A stretch of DNA of 62,156 bases from Paracoccaceae bacterium. GTDB lineage: Bacteria > Pseudomonadota > Alphaproteobacteria > Rhodobacterales > Rhodobacteraceae. The notes beneath the pieces were generated by a model. It was not told where the DNA came from, made no database searches, and saw only the letters and a program-made list of their open reading frames with translations. Positions 56,801-62,156 of this stretch are shown piece by piece. Location: NCBI GenBank assembly GCA_007692585.1, contig REBU01000034.1:1-62156 (forward strand), given 5' to 3'. The position numbers and the translations under genes were made by a program. Within the stretch, counting starts at the first letter, position 1, and every line of letters starts with the position of its first letter.

Positions 56801-57209
56801 GCAGGAAGCTAAGCCCGAACAGATTGCCCGTAGGGCCAGCGTCAAGCGCATCCGCATCGTCCGTTGCGCGCCGGAAAACGGCAACATCGAAACCATCAGG
56901 ACGGAATGCCGCCGAAAAGCTCCCGGCGCGCAGAAGATGGGACACATGCGCACCAGCCTGGCCGACATTTTCCTCGAACACCGTTGGCAGGCCAAGGACA
57001 TCGGCTACGATGCCGGGCGCGTCCGTGGGGCGTTCTGACAGGTCGGCGCGCTCTGCGGGAGTTTGCGCCATGATCTGCGCGTTTGCCCCGACCGATGCGC
57101 ATGCCAGCACCAGCAGAACGCGCAGCATCACTTTCGGATGCCGCCCACGTGTTGCGAAAACACTGCGAAGCTTCTGGAAAAGACCTGTCACGTCCTGAGC
57201 CGAGCCCAT
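53883..57209 (-). CDS. Secreted SBBP-repeat beta-propeller protein with DUF11-like domain
   Basis: A 1108-residue secreted protein. A hydrophobic signal lies near residues 27-45. The N-terminal domain FEENVGQAGAHVSHLLR to LYPGVDMVIHH matches the DUF7948 type that precedes SBBP repeats. Several propeller blades follow (YLTYVGGSGVDVVQDIAV, IYATVIGGRGEDFATGVA). A DUF11-like beta-sandwich (LFDELPAGLAFVPQG) and a Cys-rich segment (about 11 Cys) lie near the C-terminus. The start at 57209 has GGGAGG upstream; the frame runs to 57269. It is divergent from a LuxR-type gene. Function unknown; surface binding or adhesion is plausible. Confidence 0.85.
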   Translation of the reverse strand: MGSAQDVTGLFQKLRSVFATRGRHPKVMLRVLLVLACASVGANAQIMAQTPAERADLSERPTDAPGIVADVLGLPTVFEENVGQAGAHVSHLLRAGSFSAAFRPDGFDVAVFRRATDDADALDAGPTGNLFGLSFLRTRGARIVPGDRVEGIINILDGADRANWHEAVPAYRELIYRDLYPGVDMVIHHASGALEFALDLQPGIALDTVRFAVHGARELALTKTGALAIRTSGGIIELTAPKAAQIRGDRLEPLPAAFVLLGPQEVGFTVEGRARDARLIVDPKLLFQSWFGSDRLDGMAGASYSRVGPLRPVPDLKISPDGTEIAISGTTNGFSFPQAGGYGVINGTRNAFAARFERQGAGLSFIYATVIGGRGEDFATGVAPYPAPARAPDGGPGVRLRSAPDLFVSGWSRSENFPTSPGAIHETRSHGGGFVALLGATGMFLNGTMIGHGPDAYPNAIALDLPADPAKHALFIGGAIGFDSGLDESVNAPGSAPGLGVFDGFVARIKPQLDAYDYLTYVGGSGVDVVQDIAVLDGEAYAVGTTRSFDLPTTPTVFVKQANHSGIAAGTSATDCLPPASFTPIILHSEFPGPLNCFDGFIARFSSQGDVMFLTYDGVGRGDFLHGVALDKREDFRGFVAAAGSRVWLDEISIGPDQTILVDRSAITLRRATNFGGIFGPNLAYAQTGRSNLGEAIALDSAGRAHIVGTVDQPDLATGPSVHSLMEIEDDDSVIIGAEDALPQMFYLQIGPNATFPDIFDYLGGSRPDLGYAIDVAGVPLDGFCAALLGETMSIDIEPISPAGQPVLDGATDLLLAVLCEIPEFERVTVSKSFSPPEVFQAEGAATFADVEFVILNHGPSPIEVTLFDELPAGLAFVPQGAPGCNYSLTRLRCNLTVPGGGAHLPITVRVRVQPGACPGRFENVVRLYPGHTSGDGVDAPTGSFYLTSQPTTLNVECRGRDDCRETDASGNCLCGPEFGDCVEEGTYCYFSQGELIPMFGICLPEGEPSRDCRIQYGWAGGTEFVTIPSGETMTIEQSAMRFVRNFENRPAVFVQMDREGIVFPEFTLYPGDRDPPSIGNYSPVYSPVPPFFGSLPTLLSLRCLTAW

Positions 57210-57334
57210 TCGTGCTACCTCCCTTTTAGCGCTGCAGCGCATCGGGTCTGAAACTGCTTGAGTGACCAATTACATCGACAATAATCATGCGGCGTAAATC
57301 TGGCTCAGGTTCGGGGTTTTCTATGCTATTGTCA

Positions 57335-57354
57335 TGTCGTCACTTCTGACGACA
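57335..57354. promoter_or_regulatory. Perfect 20-bp dyad, lux-box-like
   Basis: TGTCGTCACTTCTGACGACA is an exact inverted repeat of eight bases with a four-base centre. Its size and placement, 17 bases before the LuxR-type ATG in the 162-base divergent spacer, suit a LuxR-family operator. It could control the regulator itself and the SBBP gene. A role as an mRNA hairpin near the start is the alternative. Confidence 0.55.
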
Positions 57355-57371
57355 CAACGCTCTGCGGCGAT

Positions 57372-58178
57372 ATGGATGGACTGGACCTTCAAGCCATTGC
57401 CAACATGGTTAATGGCGCAAGCAGCCCTGAGGATGCCTGGCTGGCGTTTCACGCGGTCCTCGCGCACAATGGTCTTGACCGTGCATCGTTGCACGTCGAT
57501 CTGCCAAGGCGTGCCGCGAATCCCTTTGCCGAACACCCGTCAGCACGCATCTTCGGGACGTTCTGGGATGCCGATCTCGATGCTCGCCTGCGCAGTTTCC
57601 AAGGCGATGTCCGGCAGGCAGAAGACCGCGACCTGTGGCACCTGCGGCCGACGCTCAGGTTTCTGGCAGTGTCGCACCGTCCCTTGTTCATTGACCATCG
57701 CGCATTGCTGGCGCGTCAGCGTGACACGCCCTTCGTGCCGATTTCGACAGCGATGCTCGGGATGGGACAACATCAGGCCCTGGTCCTGCCGCTCAGCAAT
57801 CCCGCTTCGCCCCAGATGTCGACACTGAACATCTGGGGCGATGATCCGGGGCCGGAATTCGGTCAGTTCGTCGCCGCGCGTCAAGAGGCGTTGCAGGCCG
57901 CAGGGCTTCTTTTCACGGCCTTCCTGGCGCTGCGGTGGCGAAAACCGGCGTTGCCTGTGACAAAGCCTCTGTCAAATCGCGAAAGGCAGATTCTTTCGGC
58001 GCTGGCGGAAGGTGCTCAGGCCGAAGCAATTGCAGACCGGTTGGGGATCTCGGAACGCTCAACGCGCGAATATCTCGGTCGCGCCCGCGCGAAACTCGGG
58101 ACACGCACGCGCACCGAGACTGTCGCCCGCGCCTTGATCTTGGGTCTGATCGATCCCGCCACGTCGCACAAGCAGTAG
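57372..58178 (+). CDS. LuxR-family regulator with degenerate autoinducer-type domain
   Basis: A 268-residue regulator. The C-terminal GerE-type helix-turn-helix is clear: PLSNRERQILSALAEG, then AIADRLGISERSTREYLGRA. The N-terminal 180 residues have the length and loose pattern of an autoinducer-binding domain, but the conserved Trp/Tyr/Asp set of LuxR proteins is not evident (for example around FGTFWDADLDARL), so a signal cannot be predicted. No synthase gene is nearby, so it would be a solo. It is divergent from the SBBP gene. Confidence 0.85.
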   Translation: MDGLDLQAIANMVNGASSPEDAWLAFHAVLAHNGLDRASLHVDLPRRAANPFAEHPSARIFGTFWDADLDARLRSFQGDVRQAEDRDLWHLRPTLRFLAVSHRPLFIDHRALLARQRDTPFVPISTAMLGMGQHQALVLPLSNPASPQMSTLNIWGDDPGPEFGQFVAARQEALQAAGLLFTAFLALRWRKPALPVTKPLSNRERQILSALAEGAQAEAIADRLGISERSTREYLGRARAKLGTRTRTETVARALILGLIDPATSHKQ

Positions 58179-58202
58179 CCGCCGACAGCCGGGCGTGCTT
58201 TT

Positions 58203-58216
58203 CGGCTTCGGAGCCG
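58203..58216. terminator. Short hairpin between convergent genes
   Basis: CGGCT-TCGG-AGCCG (58203-58216), 24 bases after the luxR stop, in the 77-base gap with the convergent GH1 gene. A weak candidate for a shared terminator. Confidence 0.3.
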
Positions 58217-58255
58217 GGGCGATCAGACATCGGCGCTCAGTATCGCGGCCGTGGG

Positions 58256-59623
58256 TCAGCTGGGGTTTTCCTGCTGCTGCGATACAGCCGCTTTCAACAT
58301 GTGATATGAGGCTTTGGGCGTGCGCTTCATTGTCTCAAAATCGACATGCACCAGTCCGAACCGCTTCTCATAGCCGAAGGCCCATTCGTAATTGTCGAGC
58401 AGTGACCAGTAGAAAAACCCCTGAACATTCGCGCCCTCCGAAATGGCTTGGCGCGTCGCGTTCAGATGGTCTGCGACATAAGCCTGGCGTACCGGATCTG
58501 CGACCTGACCGTCGTGGACGGTGTCATCCCAGGCCATGCCGTTTTCGGTCACCACCATCGGCAGATCGCCGATATAGTCATGCGCCATGCGCACCAGCAG
58601 ATTGCGCAGGCCCTCGGGGTAGATTTCCCAGCCCATCTGCGTCTTGGGCAGCGGCCCGTCATGCGCGCGCGTCGACGGCCAGGGGGTACCTGCATCATGC
58701 GAAACGAGCGCGCGCGTATAGTAATTCACGCCCAGCCAGTCGATCGGCGCGGAAATCATGGCCATATCTTCCTGCCAGCCTTGCGGCATATGGGGGCCAA
58801 GCCCGTCGAGGGCGACTTGCGGATAGGTGCCGCGCGTGATGGAGTCGATGAACCAGCGGTTCGCAAGCGCGTCCGACAGATCGACGGCCGCATCCTCGCC
58901 GGGGCCAGCAGGCAGGATTTCTGAGAAATTCAACACAATGCCAAGATCGCGATGCCCAGCCGCGCGCAGCTTCTGCAGCGCCAGCCCATGGGCGAGTTGA
59001 ATGTGATGCATCGCACGCGCTGTCGCGCGGATGTCGCGAAGGCCTGGTGCATGATGGCCCTCGAAATGCGACAGCCAGCTGACACACCAGGGTTCGTTGA
59101 TCGTCGCCGTGCGCGCCACGCGGTCGCCGATGCGCGCCATGACGGCGTCGGCGTAATCTGCGAAGCGCTCGGCAGTGTCGCGATTGGCCCAGCCGCCGCG
59201 ATCGGCCAGCGCCGAGGGCAGATCCCAGTGGTAGAGCGTCAGATAGGGCGCGAGCCCGCGTGCGATCATCCCGTCCACGAGCCGGTCGTAGAACTCCAGT
59301 CCCTCAGGGTTCAGATGCACCCCGTCCGGCATGACCCGTGCCCAGGAGGTCGAAAAACGATAGGCGTCAAAGCCGCCATCGCGCAGCAGGTCCAGATCCT
59401 CGGGCCAGCGCGTGTAATGCTCGCAGGCGCGCGCCCCGTCCTCATTGCCGACAACATTGCGCCCGGTCGCGGCAAAGCTGTCCCAATGGCAGGGACCGGC
59501 GCCACCAAAGCCGTGGCCTTCGATCTGATAGGCCGCGGTCGCTGCGCCAAAGATGAAGCCCGAAGGAAACTCCGAGCGCTTGGGCAGGACGGGGTTGGGC
59601 TGAGCAGAGGTGGCGTCTGTCAT
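58256..59623 (-). CDS. GH1 family beta-glucosidase
   Basis: A 455-residue glycoside hydrolase family 1 enzyme releasing glucose (or galactose) from beta-linked oligosaccharides. It has the N-terminal FIFGAATAAYQIEG, acid/base Glu in TINEPWCV, and nucleophile Glu in VVTENGMAWDD; WSLLDNYEWAFGYEKRFGLV is also typical. No signal peptide, so cytoplasmic. The start at 59623 (MTDATSAQP) has GGAG upstream; the frame extends to 59659. Divergent from a LacI-type regulator that probably represses it. Confidence 0.95.
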   Translation of the reverse strand: MTDATSAQPNPVLPKRSEFPSGFIFGAATAAYQIEGHGFGGAGPCHWDSFAATGRNVVGNEDGARACEHYTRWPEDLDLLRDGGFDAYRFSTSWARVMPDGVHLNPEGLEFYDRLVDGMIARGLAPYLTLYHWDLPSALADRGGWANRDTAERFADYADAVMARIGDRVARTATINEPWCVSWLSHFEGHHAPGLRDIRATARAMHHIQLAHGLALQKLRAAGHRDLGIVLNFSEILPAGPGEDAAVDLSDALANRWFIDSITRGTYPQVALDGLGPHMPQGWQEDMAMISAPIDWLGVNYYTRALVSHDAGTPWPSTRAHDGPLPKTQMGWEIYPEGLRNLLVRMAHDYIGDLPMVVTENGMAWDDTVHDGQVADPVRQAYVADHLNATRQAISEGANVQGFFYWSLLDNYEWAFGYEKRFGLVHVDFETMKRTPKASYHMLKAAVSQQQENPS

Positions 59624-60030
59624 GATGGTGGTCTCCAATTGAGTGACGGGGGATGACATTGTTGCTTTCGCCCGATTTCACCATGGGGTCCGCATGTCCC
59701 ACAGCTGGGTGTCTGGCGAATGCGTTCATTCGTGCGATAGTAACGGCCTGCGTGGACCCGGCGCATCCGGGCTCGCCCGCAAGACCCGCAGTCCGGGCTT
59801 TCGGCCAGCACGCGCTGCAGTCCGCAGGCCATGATATTGTTCATGCGGAGCGGCGCGATCACCATGCTGCGCAGCAATCCCACCTGCAGGTTGGCGACTG
59901 GATTGACGTCCTTCGACAGAAAGGACGCAATCATCTGCGCGCTCAGAGTGCGACCTGGGGCTTGCATCTGGCCCATTTGTGCGGTCCTCGGCCCGGCTGC
60001 AGGGCAGGCGGTCAGCGTGATCCGCAACAT
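59620..60030 (-). CDS. Candidate small gene upstream of the GH1 gene
   Basis: A 136-residue frame starting MLRITLTACPAAG with AGGAG three bases upstream (a GTG at 60045 is an alternative), ending in an ATGA overlap with the GH1 start. The first two thirds have GC-rich third positions. Two CGxCG pairs (ESPDCGSCGRA and PSCGTCGPHG) could make a small metal site. No family is recognised. The short spacing and the weak end make coding uncertain; it may instead be the long leader of the GH1 gene. Confidence 0.28.
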   Translation of the reverse strand: MLRITLTACPAAGPRTAQMGQMQAPGRTLSAQMIASFLSKDVNPVANLQVGLLRSMVIAPLRMNNIMACGLQRVLAESPDCGSCGRARMRRVHAGRYYRTNERIRQTPSCGTCGPHGEIGRKQQCHPPSLNWRPPS

Positions 60031-60061
60031 TTGCTCCTGTTGCACTGAAGCAGCACATCAT

Positions 60062-60106
60062 CTGTATCGTTATAGCTTTGCATCTTGCAGGGCTATATCG
60101 TTACAG
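60062..60106. promoter_or_regulatory. Two LacI-type operator sites 31 bp apart
   Basis: CTGTATCGTTATAG (60062-60075) and CTATATCGTTACAG (60093-60106) are near copies, each an imperfect palindrome around a central CG as in LacI/GalR operators. Centre-to-centre distance is 31 bases, about three helical turns, so two dimers would bind the same face. They lie 55-99 bases before the lacI start. Confidence 0.6.
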
Positions 60107-60160
60107 ATAAGTCGGTCAAGACGTTTTGTGACATCCTGAATTCAGTGCTAGGGATCTGGC

Positions 60161-61186
60161 ATGACATCCGACGCCATGCGCAACCAGAAGAAACGCCCGA
60201 CCTTGCGCACGATCGCGCAGCTCAGCGGTTTGGCCGTCACGACCGTTTCGCGGGCGTTGGGGGATGCGCCCGATATCAGCGCCGAGACCAAGCAGCTGGT
60301 GCGCAAGATCGCCGCCGATCTGGGCTATGTGCCGGATCGTGCGGGGGTGCGGCTGCGCACTGGGCGCACCAATGTCATCGCGCTGATCGTCCCGATGGAA
60401 GAGGATGCGCTGAACATGACGTCGCGCTTTGTCTCCGCGATTGCCGGCGCGTTGAGCGAAACGCGCTATCATCTGGTGGTCGTGCCCGAAATGCCCGGGC
60501 AGACCCTCCTCGACCCGGTGCGCTATGTGGTTGAGACGCGCTCGGCGGATTCCGTGATTTTCAACCGCGTTCAGCCGCAGGATCCGCGCGTGGCGTATCT
60601 GCTGGAACGAGGCTTTCCATTTGCCTCGCATGGGCGCTCAGACTGGCATGCCGATCATGCGTGGTTCGATTACGACAATGCGGGTTTCGGACATCGGGCC
60701 ATGAGCTATCTGGCCGCACGTGGGCGGCGCAGGATTGTCCTGATTACGCCGCCTTTAACACAAACTTATGGCCGCGAGATGCGCGACAGCGCGGCGGCGG
60801 TTGCCTCGCAGCAGGGGATGGTGTTGGTTGAGCCCGATGGGCTGACCAGTGACACTGCGCGCGCCGATATTGAAACGACCATGCGCGGGGTCTTGAGCAA
60901 GCATCCGCGCCCTGACGGGGTCGTGGTCGCATCGCCCAACGCGGCGCTCGCGGTCATCCGGGCCATCCGGCAGGCAGACATGGCCATCGGTCAGCACATC
61001 GATGTTTTCGCTAAGGAAACCTTTCCGATCCTCGATGTCTTCAGTCAGGATCTCAAGATCGAACATGAGGATGTCCGCAAAGCAGGAGCCTTCCTTGCGC
61101 GCGCCGTTTTGCATGAGATCAGCGCATCTGGCGGATCGCATATGCAGCATATCGACATCTGCGCGCAGACGCCCGCCTCAGACTAA
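60161..61186 (+). CDS. LacI-family transcriptional regulator
   Basis: A 341-residue repressor with the LacI helix-turn-helix TIAQLSGLAVTTVSRALGD, the hinge segment (LVRKIAADLGYVPDRAGVRL) and a periplasmic-binding-protein-like effector domain (NVIALIVPMEEDALN, DYDNAGFGHRAM, PDGVVVASPNAA). It resembles regulators of alpha-glucoside genes in rhizobia, but its neighbour is a beta-glucosidase. Divergent from GH1 with two operator-like sites between. A second ATG at 60176 is a possible start. Confidence 0.92.
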   Translation: MTSDAMRNQKKRPTLRTIAQLSGLAVTTVSRALGDAPDISAETKQLVRKIAADLGYVPDRAGVRLRTGRTNVIALIVPMEEDALNMTSRFVSAIAGALSETRYHLVVVPEMPGQTLLDPVRYVVETRSADSVIFNRVQPQDPRVAYLLERGFPFASHGRSDWHADHAWFDYDNAGFGHRAMSYLAARGRRRIVLITPPLTQTYGREMRDSAAAVASQQGMVLVEPDGLTSDTARADIETTMRGVLSKHPRPDGVVVASPNAALAVIRAIRQADMAIGQHIDVFAKETFPILDVFSQDLKIEHEDVRKAGAFLARAVLHEISASGGSHMQHIDICAQTPASD

Positions 61187-61661
61187 GTCTTGACGCCGGT
61201 GTAGAGCATCTCGACCGGGCTGCATTCTGGCGGGACATCCGACCGGCGAAAAAACATGGTGAAGGCAAAGACGATGCCAGACAGGTCTCGCGGATCATCA
61301 CTGCGGTTATGTCACCTTGCTGTTTTGGCAGCGAAGGCCGGATTTTCGAAACTGCACGCCTGTAGGTATCTGCCCCCGCGGGTTGATGCCGCGATCCTTT
61401 CTCAGGAATGGAGGGACGAATGATGGGACAAGTTCTTCACGCACCATATACGCTGTGAGAGCTGCGATAAAGATGACCTGCCCGGTCATTTGTCGAGGCC
61501 CCATTGACGGAGCGGATGGCTTCCGCTTGCCTTGCAGGAGCCATCTACACGTGATCCGACACCAATGGTCGGGCGCGATCAAGCATTGGCTGATCAAGCC
61601 GAACGACCCTCGGAATTGCGAGGATCAGAGGACGAAAGGGAGGGCGGGCGTTTTCCCGCGG
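61187..61661. other. Region without a supported gene before a transposase fragment
   Basis: About 475 bases after the LacI gene. Frames are open on both strands, but no domain could be recognised; the frame that becomes the IS481 fragment is open from 61317, and its first part does not resemble a transposase. Probably decayed sequence. Confidence 0.4.
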
Positions 61662-61896
61662 TACGGACAGATCGAGCAGATGAACCGCACGATCGACGAC
61701 GACACCGTCAAGCGCGACCACTACGACAGCCACGACCAGTTCCGGGCACATCTCGCTGACGTCCTTGTCGCCTATAAATTCGCACGCAGGCTCAAGACCC
61801 CGAACGGCTTCGCTCGTTACGCATGTATCTGCAAGCTTTGCACCCAGAGCCAGACAGCTTCAGGGCCAACCCGAGCCACCAGATGCCGGGACTGAA
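61662..61896 (+). pseudogene. IS481-family transposase C-terminal fragment, frameshifted
   Basis: Bases 61662-61840 encode YGQIEQMNRT, VKRDHYDSHDQFRAHLADV and AYKFARRLKT, the conserved C-terminal core of IS481 transposases. The following tail continues in another frame (EPDSFRANPSHQMPGLN, up to about 61896), so at least one frameshift has occurred. The catalytic N-terminal part is absent or unrecognisable. A remnant, not a functional element. Confidence 0.75.
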
Positions 61897-62101
61897 CAGC
61901 CAGACACTTTCCAGACAGGTCCTCTCGCTTTTTCATATCACAAGTCATTTTTACAGAAAGATTCCCCAAACGTTCATCGGAAAAACGCCTGTGCAGTTTG
62001 GGCATCGACTACGCGTGATTGTGCAAGAGGTTTTGCGTCTTGCAACTCGCGGCCACACCAAATCTTCTCAGGCACAAGCGCGAAGCCCGATGAATGGGGA
62101 G

Positions 62102-62156
62102 TGACCTGCCCCCCGGAAGTTCCCTCAATCTGCTGTAGAGTCTGCCCAACTTTTGA
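62102..62156 (+). mobile_element. Possible left end of an IS3-type element, cut by window edge
   Basis: TGACCTGCCCCCCGGAAG at 62102-62119 resembles the left terminal repeats of some IS3-family elements. Only 55 bases are inside the window, so neither a transposase nor a target duplication can be seen. Confidence 0.3.

Noticed and set aside
1-62156. CRISPR array, tRNA, rRNA or prophage genes
   Set aside because: No regularly spaced repeats, cloverleaf-like sequences, rRNA-like stretches or phage structural genes were recognised on reading.

Overview
The window looks like a chromosomal segment of an alphaproteobacterium, most likely a member of the Rhodobacteraceae (Roseobacter/Rhodobacter relatives). 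This rests on high GC, the Rhodobacter-type bztABCD acidic amino acid transporter, kbl-tdh, a Caulobacter-type SigF/NrsF pair, and many ABC and TRAP uptake operons. No rRNA, tRNA or CRISPR array was seen. Tight packing with 1-4 base overlaps (ATGA, GTGA, TAATG) is the rule inside operons.

Layout. 0-2.2 kb: end of an arginine deiminase operon (partial arcB, arcC) whose 3' end is rewritten by a decayed IS3-type transposase fragment. 2.2-7.7 kb: copper handling (cueR-copA, divergent copZ with two recognisable CueR-type promoters, a DUF305 protein, a glutaredoxin-MauE fusion, a membrane protein and a cytochrome c). 7.9-12.4 kb: a YqaA-type protein, then a bufferin/GIG cluster (DUF2282 precursor bufA, MNIO enzyme bufB, partner bufC, DoxX) transcribed away from its probable regulators sigF-nrsF. 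12.4-13.2 kb: apparently non-coding. 13.2-17.8 kb: bztABCD. 18.2-20.4 kb: kbl-tdh threonine catabolism. 21-25.3 kb: a phnDCEE-type ABC transporter with a HAD phosphatase-like gene.

25.4-32.7 kb: a polyamine-type ABC transporter with an SDR dehydrogenase, divergent from an APH-fold kinase and a class III PLP enzyme with the sequence signature of phospho-lyases; together they suggest uptake and phosphorylation/elimination of an amino alcohol. 32.6-35.2 kb: DeoR regulator, SDR and acetamidase/formamidase. 35.8-40.4 kb: a TRAP transporter with a TakP-like binding protein plus a cytoplasmic gamma-glutamyltransferase-family hydrolase that resembles oxamate amidohydrolase. 40.9-44.1 kb: cupin, a Cys/Met-metabolism PLP enzyme and an MFS transporter. 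44.4-53.5 kb: a long operon with a BMP-type ABC transporter, formamidase, biuret hydrolase, a second isochorismatase-fold hydrolase and allophanate hydrolase, which reads as a biuret (perhaps triuret) scavenging system. 53.9-58.2 kb: a 1108-residue secreted SBBP-repeat protein divergent from a LuxR-type regulator with a perfect 20-bp dyad next to it. 58.3-61.2 kb: a GH1 beta-glucosidase and a divergent LacI-type regulator with two operator-like sites 31 bp apart. 61.7-62.2 kb: a decayed IS481 transposase fragment and a possible IS3-type left end.

Taken together the window is dominated by scavenging of organic nitrogen (amides, biuret, amino acids, amino alcohols) with a copper-stress island at the left. 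The strongest candidates for new biology are the biuret/triuret transporter operon, the TRAP plus oxamate-amidohydrolase-like operon, the amino-alcohol kinase/phospho-lyase locus, and the LuxR/SBBP pair.
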